A stretch of DNA of 64,000 nucleotides from Amycolatopsis nivea (GCF_004522235.1 NZ_SDLT01000049.1:1-64000); one strand, 5' to 3'. Shown: positions 1 to 11,104, counted from the stretch's first letter. The notes: generated from the sequence alone by a model not told the origin. Numbers and translations: made by a program.

Positions 1-34
1 ATCCTGCTAACTCGGTGTCCACGACCCGGGGTGA

Positions 35-262
35 ACCTCAGCAGGCGGCACCTCAACCCTCGTAGGCGCAAGCACGACTTCGGCATTCAACGTAGGAAAC
101 ACCGTCGGCCCGTGGCTCGGCGGCACCACGATCAGCGCGGGAATGGGATTCTCCAGCGTCGCCTGGGTAAGCGTCGCACTCGGCGCACTAGCCGTAGCCG
201 CCCTCACCGCGGCCCTGCGCTTCCACCAACGCGACACCGCACCGGAACTGGTGGCCGCCTAA
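35..262 (+). pseudogene. C-terminal remnant of an MFS efflux transporter
   Basis: The open frame ending at TAA 260-262 encodes a tail containing SAFNVGNTVGPWLGG and then a last hydrophobic helix, which is typical of the final two membrane segments of drug-efflux MFS (DHA1) proteins. Upstream in the same frame are stops at 8-10 and 32-34, and there is no start codon between them and the conserved motif. The gene is therefore either frameshifted near the window edge or a degenerate remnant. The part left of base 1 is not visible. It converges on inhA across a strong hairpin. Family assignment is moderate; substrate is unknown. Confidence 0.5.
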
Positions 263-265
263 AAA

Positions 266-305
266 GCGAATGGCCCCGCGGGAACACTCCCGCGGGGCCA
301 TTCGC
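266..305. terminator. Bidirectional hairpin terminator
   Basis: An 18-bp perfect inverted repeat (266-283 with 288-305) encloses a four-base ACAC loop. It lies between the ends of the convergent MFS remnant and inhA, so it can terminate in both directions. A run of five A precedes it, giving a U tract for the leftward transcript. Confidence 0.85.
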
Positions 306-315
306 AGCACCAAAC

Positions 316-1086
316 TCAGATCCCGAGCGCGTGCACTCCACCGTCGACCATGATCATCGAACCGGTGGTCGCAGGCATCCAGTCGGACAGCGCGACGCAC
401 ACCGTCTTGGCGGTCGGCTCCGGGTCCGCGGAGTCCCAGCCAAGCGGGGCGCGGCCGTCCCAGCCGCCTTCGAGTTCGCCGAAGCCGGGGATGGACTTCG
501 CGGCCATGGTCTTCATCGGGCCGGCGCTGACCAGGTTGACCCGGATGCCCTGCGGGCCGAGTTCCTTGGCCAGGTAGCGGTTCACCGACTCCAGCGCGGC
601 CTTCGCGACGCCCATCCAGTTGTACACCGGCCAGGCGACGCGCGCGTCGAAGTCCATGCCGACGATCGAGGCGCCGCGGCCGAGCAGCGGCAGCGTCGCG
701 ACCGCGAGCGACTTGAACGAGAACGCCGAGACGTCGACCGCGACCTTCACGTCGTCGCTGGGGGCGTCCAGGAACGGCGCGCCGAGGCAGCTCTGCGGCG
801 CGAAGCCGATCGAGTGCAGCACGCCGTCGAGGCCGTCGACGTGCTCGCGGACGCGGTCGGCGAGCGAGTCGAGGTGCTCCTGGTTCGTGACGTCCAGTTC
901 CAGCACCGGGGCGGGCTCCGGCAGCCGCTTGGCGATGCGCTCCACCAGCGACAGCCGTCCGAAGCCGGTGAGCACGACCTTCGCGCCCTCCTGCTGGGCG
1001 ATGCGGGCCGCGTGGAACGCCAGCGAGGCGTCGGTGATGACGCCGGTGATCAGCAGCCGCTTGCCTTCGAGCAATCCGGGCAACAC
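316..1086 (-). CDS. inhA: NADH-dependent enoyl-ACP reductase InhA
   Basis: About 256 residues, InhA/FabI family: reduces trans-2-enoyl-ACP in the last step of each FAS-II elongation cycle. The N-terminal [20 protein letters not shown] is the InhA-type NADH-binding start. The active-site signature [10 protein letters not shown] places Tyr155 and Lys162 at the usual seven-residue spacing, and GMDFDARVA and [12 protein letters not shown] match the family. GTG at 1086 is used here, but TTG at 1083 is an equal candidate: it is better spaced from the GGAGG upstream and aligns with the usual start of InhA. It follows fabG by 36 bases on the same strand, as mabA-inhA does in mycobacteria, so the two are probably cotranscribed. 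Confidence 0.95.
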   Translation of the reverse strand: MLPGLLEGKRLLITGVITDASLAFHAARIAQQEGAKVVLTGFGRLSLVERIAKRLPEPAPVLELDVTNQEHLDSLADRVREHVDGLDGVLHSIGFAPQSCLGAPFLDAPSDDVKVAVDVSAFSFKSLAVATLPLLGRGASIVGMDFDARVAWPVYNWMGVAKAALESVNRYLAKELGPQGIRVNLVSAGPMKTMAAKSIPGFGELEGGWDGRAPLGWDSADPEPTAKTVCVALSDWMPATTGSMIMVDGGVHALGI

Positions 1087-1122
1087 GTCCTCCAGGTCGT
1101 GGGGTGTTCTTCTCGGGAAAAG

Positions 1123-3317
<2,195 letters not shown>

Positions 3318-3331
3318 TCGGGAGGACGGCC

Positions 3332-3997
3332 GTGCGCGTGCTGCTCGTGGAGGACGACACCGGGGTCGCCCGGGCACTCGCCGAAACGCTGCAGGCGCAC
3401 GGCCACTCGGTCACCGCGGTCGGCCGCGGCTCGGACGCGCTCACCCGGCACCGGGACGCGGACCTGCTGCTTCTCGACCTCGGCCTGCCGGATCTCGACG
3501 GGCTGGACGTGCTCCGCAAGATCCGGCAGGTCTCTCCGGTGCCGGTGATCGTGCTGACCGCGCGCGACGACGAGCGTTCGGTCGTCCGGGCGCTGCGTTT
3601 CGGCGCGGACGACTACCTGGCGAAACCGGTGCGGATGGCGGAGTTGCTGGCCAGGATGGACGCGGTGGCGCGGCGGGCGGGCAGCTCCTCCCCCGCGCCG
3701 AAGGACCCGGTGGTGCAGATCGAGGACGTCGAGATCGATCTGGGCGCGCGCCGGGTCGTGGTCGGCGGCCGCGACATCGGGCTGACCACGAAGGAATTCG
3801 CGGTGCTGGCGGTGCTCGCCGCGCGGCCCGGCACCGCGGTGAGCCGCCAGCAGCTGATGGACGAGGTGTGGGGCGACGCGTACCTCGCCGTTTCCCGCTC
3901 GCTCGACGTCCACATGACGCAGCTGCGCGCGAAACTCGACCGGCCCGGCCTGCTCACCACGATCCGCGGCTTCGGCTACCGGCTCGGCCGGAGCTGA
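3332..3997 (+). CDS. OmpR-family response regulator
   Basis: 221 residues. The receiver domain (about 1-115) has acidic residues at VEDD, phospho-acceptor Asp49 in LLLLDLGLPD, and the conserved Lys in the LAKP motif. A winged-helix output domain follows (about 125-221, with TTKEFAVLAVLAARPG and SRSLDVHMTQLRAKL). GTG 3332 follows GGGAGGAC. It ends three bases before the kinase start, so the pair is translated together. It most likely controls the adjacent transporter and TAXI genes; that is inference from position. Confidence 0.92.
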   Translation: MRVLLVEDDTGVARALAETLQAHGHSVTAVGRGSDALTRHRDADLLLLDLGLPDLDGLDVLRKIRQVSPVPVIVLTARDDERSVVRALRFGADDYLAKPVRMAELLARMDAVARRAGSSSPAPKDPVVQIEDVEIDLGARRVVVGGRDIGLTTKEFAVLAVLAARPGTAVSRQQLMDEVWGDAYLAVSRSLDVHMTQLRAKLDRPGLLTTIRGFGYRLGRS

Positions 3998-4000
3998 TCG

Positions 4001-5389
4001 GTGCGCACTCGCCTGCTGGCTGTCCTCGTCACGCTCGCGCTCGCCGTCGTGGCGGCGTTCGCGGTTCCGCTGCTGTCCGCGACCGCCGATCAGCGGACCC
4101 AGCAGCTGGTGATTTCGCGCAGCAGCGACGTCGACCGCTTCGTGGTGCTCGCGCAACAGGCGGTCGATTCCGGCGACGCGACCGCGTTGAACGCCGACGC
4201 GCGGCAGTATTCGTCGTTATACAGCGAAGGCGTGCTGATCGTCGACGCGCAGCGGCAGCCGCTGGTCGAAACCGGCGGTCTGACCAGCAGCGATCCGGAC
4301 GCGCGGACCGTCATCGAGGCGACGCTCCGCAACGAGCCGGAAGCGCCGGTCGAGCGGATCCAGCCGTGGTCGGACACGCCGGTGCTGTTCGCGCGCCCCG
4401 TCGGCACCGGGACGCGGGTGTCCGGCGTGGTGCTGCTGCGTGCTTCGGTGACCGCCGCGGCGCAGGACGTCGCGGCGGCGTGGAGCGCGATCGCGGCCGG
4501 GGCGATGGTGGTCGCGGCGCTGTTCGTGCTGCTCGCGGTCCTGCTGTCGCGATGGATGGTGCGACCGCTGGTGGAGCTGGAAACCGGCGTGCTGGCGGTA
4601 GCGGGCGGACGCCGCGCGCAGGTGCCGGAACGGTCCGGGCCGCGCGAACTGCGGTCGCTCGCGGCATCGGTGAACCGGATGTCCGACGCGGTGGTCGAGT
4701 CCGCGAACCAGCAGCAGCGGCTCGTCGCGGACACCTCGCACCAGCTGCGGAATCCGATGGCCGCGCTCCGGCTCCGGCTCGACCTGCTCGGCACCGAGGT
4801 CGAAAACCGCCCGGCTTACGAGGCGACGGTGGCGGAAGTCGAGCGCCTGGAACGAATTCTCGACGGTCTGCTCGCCCTGGCCACCGCGGAAAGCACCGCG
4901 ACCCGCCTGGCCGCGCGCGCCGACGACGAGCCCGCGGACCTGGCCGCTGTCGTGGCGGAGCGGGTCGACGCATGGCGGTTGTCCGCCGACGAAGCCGGCG
5001 CGACCCTCGTGCCGTGCGAAGTGCATACTGAGCCGCTGCTGGTGCGTACGCCGGAAAGCGAACTGGCGCAGATTCTCGACGTCCTGCTGGACAACGCCGT
5101 CCACCACGCCGGTCAGGGAGCGACCATCACCGCCGCTTGGGAGTCCACTTCGGACAGTGTCACGCTGATCGTCTCCGACGACGGTCCGGGCCTTCCTCCG
5201 GAGGACCTCGCCCGGGCCACCGAACGGTTCTGGCGCGCGGGCGGCGACGGCGCGCCTCGCGGCACCGGCCTCGGTCTCGCCATCGCGCGGGAGCAAACCC
5301 GTGCCCGGGGCGGGGTTCTGGAGCTGCGCGCGGTCGAACCGCACGGCCTGCAAGTCCGGATCACGCTGCCCGCGGCGGTGACGCCGTGA
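4001..5389 (+). CDS. Membrane sensor histidine kinase
   Basis: 462 residues. TM1 about 5-27, an extracytoplasmic sensor region of about 130 residues, TM2 about 160-183, then HAMP. The HisKA box is DTSHQLRNPM with His247. The ATPase carries the N box (LLDNAVHHA), the G1 box (SDDGPGLP) and the G2 box (GTGLGLAI). Cognate regulator is the gene just upstream. Its GTG start is close behind the regulator stop, and its TGA overlaps the GTG of the TAXI gene by four bases. The extracytoplasmic region is unclassified and could contact the TAXI binding protein (inference). Confidence 0.92.
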   Translation: MRTRLLAVLVTLALAVVAAFAVPLLSATADQRTQQLVISRSSDVDRFVVLAQQAVDSGDATALNADARQYSSLYSEGVLIVDAQRQPLVETGGLTSSDPDARTVIEATLRNEPEAPVERIQPWSDTPVLFARPVGTGTRVSGVVLLRASVTAAAQDVAAAWSAIAAGAMVVAALFVLLAVLLSRWMVRPLVELETGVLAVAGGRRAQVPERSGPRELRSLAASVNRMSDAVVESANQQQRLVADTSHQLRNPMAALRLRLDLLGTEVENRPAYEATVAEVERLERILDGLLALATAESTATRLAARADDEPADLAAVVAERVDAWRLSADEAGATLVPCEVHTEPLLVRTPESELAQILDVLLDNAVHHAGQGATITAAWESTSDSVTLIVSDDGPGLPPEDLARATERFWRAGGDGAPRGTGLGLAIAREQTRARGGVLELRAVEPHGLQVRITLPAAVTP

Positions 5390-6327
5390 AGGTCACCCGC
5401 CGCACCGCGCTCCTCGGCGGCCTCGCCCTGACGCTCGCCGCCTGCGACGACACCTACCGCGGCCCGGACCGGAAGATCACCATCGCGTCCGGCGAACCCG
5501 GCGGCTTCTACCTGGCCTTCGCGGAGGTCCTGGCCGCCGAACTGTCGCGCGCCGAACCGCGGCTGCACTGCAGCGCGCTGCCCACCGAGGCGAGCGTCGA
5601 GAACGTGCAACGCGTCCAGGACGGAACGGCCGACTTCGGGCTGGCGCTCGCCGACGTGGCGCAATCCGCGATCACCGGCGGCACGCCGTTCGGGAAACCC
5701 GTGCCGCTGCAAGCACTCGGCCGCGTCTACGAGAACTACCTCCAGCTGGTCGTCCGCGCCGAGGACCAGCTCACCGACCTGCGCTCGCTGGCCGGCCGCC
5801 CGATCTCGGTCGGCGCGAGCCGCTCCGGCGCCGCGCAACTGGGCGAACGGGTCTTCGCCGCGAGCAACATCCCGGTCCAAGCACAGCACCTGCCGCTGAA
5901 CGACGCGGTCGCCGCCCTGCACGACCGCCGGATCGACGCGTTCCTCTGGTCCGGCGGCATCCCGACGCCCGCCCTCGCCGACCTCAACCGCACGACGCCG
6001 CTCTCGCTCATCCCGCTGACGTCGGTGCTCCCCCAGCTGCGCAAGGCCTACGGTCCGCTGTACGAACAGGTGCAGGTGCCCGCCGGGGCTTACCGCGGGG
6101 TCGGCGCGCTGGGCACGATCGGGGTGGCGAATCTGCTGGTCTGCTCGCCCAAGCTGCCGTTCGACGTGGCGGCGGCGGTGGTTCGGGTGCTCGCGGGGCG
6201 GGCTGCCGAGCTCGTGCCCGCACAGGCGGTCGGGACGCAGTTCCTGGACGTGCGGACGCTGATCGGCACCCAACCGGTCCCGCTGCATCGGGGGGCGGCC
6301 GACACCTACCGCGCCCTGCACGGCTGA
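5386..6327 (+). CDS. TAXI-family solute-binding lipoprotein
   Basis: 313 residues. RRTALLGGLALTLAAC is a twin-arginine-like lipoprotein signal with lipobox Cys20. The mature part begins KITIASGEPGGFYLAFAEVLAAEL and shows the TAXI (TRAP-associated extracytoplasmic immunogenic) pattern, including sites such as QDGTADFGLALADV. TAXI proteins normally feed fused TRAP DctQM permeases, but no TRAP permease is present here. The four-base GTGA overlap with the kinase gene indicates translational coupling, so a role as ligand-presenting co-sensor, or as feeder of the upstream symporter, is plausible but unproven. GTG 5386 is chosen for the overlap and for a well-formed signal. Confidence 0.85.
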   Translation: MKVTRRTALLGGLALTLAACDDTYRGPDRKITIASGEPGGFYLAFAEVLAAELSRAEPRLHCSALPTEASVENVQRVQDGTADFGLALADVAQSAITGGTPFGKPVPLQALGRVYENYLQLVVRAEDQLTDLRSLAGRPISVGASRSGAAQLGERVFAASNIPVQAQHLPLNDAVAALHDRRIDAFLWSGGIPTPALADLNRTTPLSLIPLTSVLPQLRKAYGPLYEQVQVPAGAYRGVGALGTIGVANLLVCSPKLPFDVAAAVVRVLAGRAAELVPAQAVGTQFLDVRTLIGTQPVPLHRGAADTYRALHG

Positions 6328-6343
6328 TCGCTAGATTGGTCGG

Positions 6344-6769
6344 GTGACCGAACGCCGCCCTCTCGTTGAAATGCCCCTGCGCGTGCGCTACCACGAATGC
6401 GACGCTCAGGGGATCGTCTTCAACGCGCATTACCTTGCCTACGCGGACATGGCGGCGTTCGAGGTGGAAAGAACCCTCTTCGGTTCGCACGACGCACTGC
6501 TCGCCACCGGCGTCGACCTGGTGGTCGCCGAGTCGAATCTGCGGTATTTCGCGCCGTGCCGTTTCGACGACGAGCTCGTGGTGTCGGTCTATCTGGTGCA
6601 CCTGGGCACCACGTCGATGCGGTTCGAGCTGGACATCCGCCGCGGCGACACCGTGACCACCGAGCTCCGGCTGCGGTACGTGTTCGTCGACACCGAGAAC
6701 TACCGCAAAGCGGAGCCGCCGCCGGAAGTGCGCGCGGCTTACGCGAAGTATCTACCCGAGGCGGCGTGA
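6344..6769 (+). CDS. Hotdog-fold acyl-CoA thioesterase (4HBT type)
   Basis: 141 residues. VRYHECDAQGIVFNAHYLAYAD is the YbgC/4HBT signature with the catalytic Asp and the aromatic NxxY context; FDDELVVSVYLVHLG and a single hotdog fold follow. It would hydrolyse a short or aromatic acyl-CoA; substrate cannot be read from sequence. GTG 6344 lies 16 bases behind the TAXI gene, so it may be the distal gene of that transcript. Confidence 0.87.
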   Translation: MTERRPLVEMPLRVRYHECDAQGIVFNAHYLAYADMAAFEVERTLFGSHDALLATGVDLVVAESNLRYFAPCRFDDELVVSVYLVHLGTTSMRFELDIRRGDTVTTELRLRYVFVDTENYRKAEPPPEVRAAYAKYLPEAA

Positions 6770-6777
6770 GGCATCCC

Positions 6778-7239
6778 GTGTTCCGAGTCTTGTTCTACTG
6801 CCCCGAAATCCCGCCCAACACCGGCAACGCGATCCGGCTGGCCGCGAACACCGGATGCGAGCTGCACCTGGTCGAACCGCTGGGGTTCACCTTGGAGGAC
6901 AAGCAGCTCCGCCGCGCCGGGCTCGATTACCACGACCTCGCGCGGGTCCACGTGCACGCCGATCTGGCCGCGGCGTGGCAGGCGTTGCTGCCCGCGAAGG
7001 TGTACGCGTTCAGCGCCGGGGCGACCCGGCTCTACACGGAGGTTTCTTACGCCCCAGGGGATGTGCTGATGTTCGGGCCGGAGTCCGCCGGGCTGCCGGA
7101 CGAGGTTCAGCGCGCCCCGGAGGTCACCGAACGGCTGCGGTTGCCGATGCTGCCCAACAACCGGTCGCTGAACCTGGCGAACACGACGGCGATCGCGGTG
7201 TACGAAGGCTGGCGGCAGAACGGTTTCGCGACGCCGTGA
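6778..7239 (+). CDS. trmL: SPOUT tRNA (cytidine/uridine-2'-O-)-methyltransferase, TrmL-like
   Basis: 153-residue SpoU/TrmH-class knot methyltransferase. FYCPEIPPNTGNAIRLAANTG, LMFGPESAGLP and LPMLPNNRSLNLANTTAIAVYE are the three SPOUT motifs forming the AdoMet knot. By family it 2'-O-methylates wobble base 34 of tRNA-Leu isoacceptors. GTG 6778 gives the usual N terminus (FRVLFYCPEIPPNTG). GTG 6766, which would overlap the thioesterase stop by four bases, is an alternative adding four residues. Confidence 0.9.
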   Translation: MFRVLFYCPEIPPNTGNAIRLAANTGCELHLVEPLGFTLEDKQLRRAGLDYHDLARVHVHADLAAAWQALLPAKVYAFSAGATRLYTEVSYAPGDVLMFGPESAGLPDEVQRAPEVTERLRLPMLPNNRSLNLANTTAIAVYEGWRQNGFATP

Positions 7240-7289
7240 AGGCGGCTCGCCCCAGGAACCGCGCGGCGGCATGGTGTGGATCCGCGTGC

Positions 7290-7323
7290 CGCTTCCGGCC
7301 GGGACCGCTCCCCGCCGGAAGCG
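7290..7323. terminator. Hairpin between convergent trmL and VWA genes
   Basis: A 10-bp perfect inverted repeat (7290-7299 with 7314-7323) with a 14-base loop lies in the 91-base gap between convergent genes. No T tract is seen; a GC-rich hairpin alone is common at actinomycete 3' ends. Confidence 0.6.
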
Positions 7324-7330
7324 ACCGGCG

Positions 7331-8311
7331 TCAAGGCAGTCTCTGGCCGAACACCAGCGCGGTCGCCGCCCCGGCCATGAGGATGATCGTCCCCAGCACC
7401 ACCCACGGCTTGCTCGCGTCGGCGTTCTTCAGCTCGTACCCGATCTGCTCGCCCAGGTCGGCGTACACGCGTTTCAGCTCGTCCGCGCTCGCCGCCTTGT
7501 AGAACTCTCCTCCGGACAGCCGGGCGATCTCGCGCAGGGATTCGTCGTCCACGCGGACGTCCTGCTGCTTGCCCTCGATGTCGACCGACCCGTGCTCGGT
7601 GCCGAACGAGATCGACGAGATCGGCATCTGTGCCTGTTTCGCCGCCTGCGCCGCGGTGTACGCGCCGCGCGGGGCGTACAGGTCCTCCGGCACCGTCTGC
7701 TTGCCGTCGCTCATCAGGACGATCCGTGCGGGCGGCGGACCGTCCGCGCCGCCGACCACCGCGGAGAAGCTCTGGATCGACTGCATCGCCGCGTAGATGC
7801 CCTCGCCGGTGGCGGTGGACTGGGCGAGCTTCAGGTTGTCGATCGCCTTCGTCACGCCTGCCCGGTCCGTGGTCGGGTTGACCAGCACGGTCGCGGTTCC
7901 GGCGAACGAGATCAGGCCCAGGTTGACGCCCGGGGTCATGTTCTGCGCGAACTGCTTCGCCGCGTCCTGCGCCGCCTTGAGCCGCGTCGGGGCGACGTCG
8001 GTGGCTTCCATCGACAGCGACACGTCGATCACCAGCATGACCGTCGCCCGGTTGCGCGGCACCTTCTGCTCCGCCGTCGGACCGGCCAGCGAGACCGTCA
8101 GGAACAGCAGCGACAGCACGATCAGCACCGCGGGCACGTGCCGGATCCAGCCCTGCGCCTTGGGCGCGACCTTCTCCAGCAGCTCCAGATTCGCGAACCG
8201 CATCACCCGGCGGCGCCGCTGCCGCTGCGACAGCACGTACGCGGCCGCCACCGCGGCCACTGCGATCAGCAGCAGGAACCACCACGGCGAACTGAATCCG
8301 GCGAGGCTCAT
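7331..8311 (-). CDS. Membrane-anchored VWA-domain protein (Rv1481-like)
   Basis: 326 residues. Two N-terminal membrane segments (about 11-28 and 58-77), then a von Willebrand A domain with MIDAS DVSLSM (Asp96, Ser98, Ser100) and the later MSDGKQT acidic loop, and a C-terminal helix (about 303-323). It follows moxR and a DUF58 gene, the standard MoxR-DUF58-VWA chaperone cassette, equivalent to Rv1479-Rv1481. Likely a cell-envelope metal-dependent assembly factor; clients unknown. A strong AAGGAGG precedes ATG 8311. Confidence 0.88.
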   Translation of the reverse strand: MSLAGFSSPWWFLLLIAVAAVAAAYVLSQRQRRRRVMRFANLELLEKVAPKAQGWIRHVPAVLIVLSLLFLTVSLAGPTAEQKVPRNRATVMLVIDVSLSMEATDVAPTRLKAAQDAAKQFAQNMTPGVNLGLISFAGTATVLVNPTTDRAGVTKAIDNLKLAQSTATGEGIYAAMQSIQSFSAVVGGADGPPPARIVLMSDGKQTVPEDLYAPRGAYTAAQAAKQAQMPISSISFGTEHGSVDIEGKQQDVRVDDESLREIARLSGGEFYKAASADELKRVYADLGEQIGYELKNADASKPWVVLGTIILMAGAATALVFGQRLP

Positions 8312-8352
8312 GCCGTCGCCTCCTTACCGGTTGCCGCGTGCATCGTGGTCAT
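8308..8352 (-). other. 14-codon linker ORF bridging DUF58 and VWA genes
   Basis: ATG 8352 overlaps the DUF58 stop (ATGA), and the ORF's TGA overlaps the VWA start (ATGA). The peptide is MTTMHAATGKEATA, and the VWA Shine-Dalgarno AAGGAGG lies inside it. It could keep ribosomes moving from DUF58 to VWA, or it may be a chance ORF in a 37-base spacer. Only the geometry supports it. Confidence 0.25.
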
Positions 8353-9302
8353 GCGACGCCTCCCGACCAGCGGCGCTTGCGGGCGACCACGAACCGCACC
8401 ATGTCCGCGATCCAGTCGGAATCGGTGCGCAGCACCAGATGCGCGGCCCCGGCCCGGCGCAGACCGGCCGCGACCGCCTGCCGGTGCGCGTTCGCCGCCG
8501 CGCCGAACTCCTTGCGCAGCAACGCCGAAGCGTGCACCTCGCGCTGCCGGCCGGTCTCCGGGTCGGCCAGCACGACGGTGCCGACGTCCGGCAGGTCCAC
8601 GTCGCGCGGGTCGACGATCTCGATCGCGATCAGCTCGTGCCTTCCGCCGAGCGCGCGCAACGGGCGCTCCCAGTCCATCGGGCCGAGGAAGTCGGAGATC
8701 ACCACCGCCAGTCCGCGCCGCCGCGGCGGACGGCGCAGCTTTTCCAGCGCCTCGGCGAGGTCGCCGCGGACGCCTTCGGCGGCACGGGGCGTCTCGGCGA
8801 GCCGCCGGACCAGGCCGCGGGCGTGCGGAAGCCCGCCGCGCGCCGGGAGCCGGGTGATGCCTTCGCCGTTGGACACGAGCGCGCCGATCCGGTTTCCGCC
8901 GCCGCCGGTCAGATGCGCGACAGCGGCGGTCGCGCAGACGACCAGATCGCGCTTCTCGCACAGCGCGGTGCCGAAGTCGAGGCTCGCCGACATGTCCGCG
9001 ACGACCCACGTCTCCAGCTCGCGGTCCGCGACCGTCTCGCGGATGTGCGGCGTCGTCGTGCGCGCGGTGACCGCCCAGTCCATCCGGCGCACGTCGTCGC
9101 CGGGCTGGTACGGCCGCGCCTCGCCGGGCTCGGAACCCGGCCCCGGGACGAGCCCGAGGTGGTTGCCCTGGAGCAGCCCGTCGAGGCGGCGGCGCACTTC
9201 GAGTTCGAGCGTGCGCAGTCCCGCTTCCATCCGGTCGCCGCGCAGGATCGGCGGGGCCCAGCCGGGCCGTCCGCCCGGTTCTTTCGAGGAGGTGCCAGCC
9301 AC
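8349..9302 (-). CDS. DUF58-domain protein (Rv1480-like)
   Basis: 317 residues. It carries the DUF58 signature YQPGDDVRRMDWAVTART (about 65-82), followed by a degenerate VWA-like fold (VVADMSASLDFG; VVISDFLGPMDWERPL) lacking a complete MIDAS. DUF58 proteins act with MoxR ATPases, probably as adaptors. It starts four bases after the moxR stop and is linked to the downstream VWA gene by overlapping start and stop codons, so the three genes form a tight operon. Confidence 0.88.
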   Translation of the reverse strand: MAGTSSKEPGGRPGWAPPILRGDRMEAGLRTLELEVRRRLDGLLQGNHLGLVPGPGSEPGEARPYQPGDDVRRMDWAVTARTTTPHIRETVADRELETWVVADMSASLDFGTALCEKRDLVVCATAAVAHLTGGGGNRIGALVSNGEGITRLPARGGLPHARGLVRRLAETPRAAEGVRGDLAEALEKLRRPPRRRGLAVVISDFLGPMDWERPLRALGGRHELIAIEIVDPRDVDLPDVGTVVLADPETGRQREVHASALLRKEFGAAANAHRQAVAAGLRRAGAAHLVLRTDSDWIADMVRFVVARKRRWSGGVA

Positions 9303-9306
9303 GCCG

Positions 9307-10371
9307 CTACCTGACGGGCGCGCCCGCCGGCACGGGGCCGGCGCCGCCCTGCGGCCGGGCCGAAACCTGCGGCAGCGGCACGGTCTGCAGCACGCGGGTG
9401 ACGATGTGGTCCACCGGGACGCCGTCGGCCAGCGCGTCGTAGGACAGCACGAGGCGGTGCCGCAGCACGTCCGGCACGACGTCGACGACGTCCTGCGGGA
9501 GCACGTAGTCGCGGCCGCGCACGAGCGCCAGCGCCCGCGCCGCGGCGATGATGCCGAGGCTCGCGCGCGGCGAGGCGCCGTACGACACCCAGCCCGCGAC
9601 GTCGGACAGCCCGTGGTCGTTCGGGGTGCGCGTGGTGAGCACCAGCCGCACGACGTAGTCGACCAGCGCGTGGTGCACGAACACCTGCGACGCGACGCCC
9701 TGCAGCCGCACCAGCTCCGCCGGGCTCAGCACCTCGTGCGGCTCCGGCGGCGTGACGCCCATCCGGTAGATGATCTCGCGCTCCTCCTCGGCGGAGGGGT
9801 ACTCGACCAGGATTTTGAACAGGAACCGGTCGCGCTGGGCTTCCGGCAGCGGGTAGACGCCCTCGTTCTCGATCGGGTTCTGCGTGGCCAGCACGAGGAA
9901 CGGGTCGGGCATCGGGAAGGTCTTGCCGCCGATCGACACGTGCCGCTCGGCCATCACCTCGAGCATCGCCGACTGCACCTTCGCCGGGGCGCGGTTGATC
10001 TCGTCGGCGAGCACGAAGTTCGCGACGACCGGGCCCAGTTCGACGTCGAAGCGCTCGGCGCCCTGGCGGTAGATGCGCGTGCCGAGGATGTCGGCGGGCA
10101 CCAGGTCGGGGGTGAACTGCACGCGGGAGAACGACCCGCCCACCACGCGCGCGAACGTCTCGACCGCGAGCGTCTTCGCGACCCCGGGCACGCCTTCGAG
10201 CAGCAGGTGCCCCTTCGCCAGCAGCCCGACGAGCATGCGCTCCACCAGCCGGTCCTGTCCGACGATGACGCGCTTCACCTCGAACACGGTGCGTTCCAGC
10301 AGCTGGGCGTCCCGCGCCGGGGTGCCGGGCTGCTGCCCGTTCGCTCCCTCGGCGAAGCCGGGCTCGGTCAC
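9307..10371 (-). CDS. moxR: MoxR-family AAA+ ATPase
   Basis: 354 residues. Walker A GVPGVAKT at 60-67, Walker B VLADEINRAP beginning about residue 120, sensor 1 in LVLATQNPIENEG, and the arginine finger region PEAQRDRF. Upstream sequence is also open, but GTG 10371 is chosen because GGAGGAAGA sits directly before it and because family members start close to this point. First gene of the moxR-DUF58-VWA operon. MoxR proteins chaperone metal insertion or assembly of envelope and enzyme complexes; Rv1479 (MoxR1) lies beside ripA, as here. Confidence 0.93.
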   Translation of the reverse strand: MTEPGFAEGANGQQPGTPARDAQLLERTVFEVKRVIVGQDRLVERMLVGLLAKGHLLLEGVPGVAKTLAVETFARVVGGSFSRVQFTPDLVPADILGTRIYRQGAERFDVELGPVVANFVLADEINRAPAKVQSAMLEVMAERHVSIGGKTFPMPDPFLVLATQNPIENEGVYPLPEAQRDRFLFKILVEYPSAEEEREIIYRMGVTPPEPHEVLSPAELVRLQGVASQVFVHHALVDYVVRLVLTTRTPNDHGLSDVAGWVSYGASPRASLGIIAAARALALVRGRDYVLPQDVVDVVPDVLRHRLVLSYDALADGVPVDHIVTRVLQTVPLPQVSARPQGGAGPVPAGAPVR

Positions 10372-10483
10372 TCTTCCTCCAGGGGTTTCCGCGTCTGCGT
10401 GCTCGCCCGCGACCCTACTGGGTCGAGAACTTCCCGCGACGGTAGCCAATCGCATCGCCGGTGTGACAGCTGTGAAGCCCCTG

Positions 10484-11038
10484 TCAGCGGTGCTTTTCCA
10501 GGTCCTCCGGCGTGTCGATGTCGTCGCTCTCGCCGGGCTCCGCGGGGACCTCGGCGATCCGCAATCCGCCGAGCGTCCGGCGCAGCGACGCGTTTTCCGG
10601 ACGCTCCGGCATCGCCTCGCGCAGAGCCGCCGTGTGCCAGGCGCTCACCAGCCACTGTCGCTCCCCCGCCGCGTCGACCAGCACCGCGCCGTCCGCGCTG
10701 ACCACAGTGGACCGCAGTCGGTCCACTGTGGAGCGCCGGATGCCGGGGAGATCAGCGGCAAGCAGCACGACAATGTCCGCATCGACCGCCTCAAGCCCAG
10801 CGGCCAGCGCCGCCACCGGCCCCGCGCCGGCAACGGCCTCGCAGGTCCAGACGACGGTGTCGTATCCCGGCCGCTGCGGACCGCACACGACGACCGGATC
10901 CGCTCCGGACAGCGCCTCGACCGCCCGGCCCAGCAAGGAGATCCCGCCGACCCGCAGCTCCGGCTTGTCCACTCCGGACAGGCGCCGCGCGGACCCGCCG
11001 GCCAGCACGATCCCGGCGAACCGGGGGCTCTCAGTCAT
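10484..11038 (-). CDS. MobA-like nucleotidyltransferase (molybdenum cofactor)
   Basis: 184 residues. The N terminus FAGIVLAGGSARRLSGVDKPEL is the MobA/GlmU-type nucleotide-binding motif LAGGxSxRxGxDK, and VVLLAADLPGI corresponds to the metal-binding site. By family it transfers GMP (or CMP) to molybdopterin. No other moco genes are nearby, so the exact substrate is inferred. It lies upstream of moxR on the same strand, with a 112-base gap. Confidence 0.85.
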   Translation of the reverse strand: MTESPRFAGIVLAGGSARRLSGVDKPELRVGGISLLGRAVEALSGADPVVVCGPQRPGYDTVVWTCEAVAGAGPVAALAAGLEAVDADIVVLLAADLPGIRRSTVDRLRSTVVSADGAVLVDAAGERQWLVSAWHTAALREAMPERPENASLRRTLGGLRIAEVPAEPGESDDIDTPEDLEKHR

Positions 11039-11104
11039 GCACCCAGCGTGCCCGCCCCGGAAACCCGCGCGCGCTGCGGGGTCGTCCGGGTTAAATTCCC
11101 GGGC

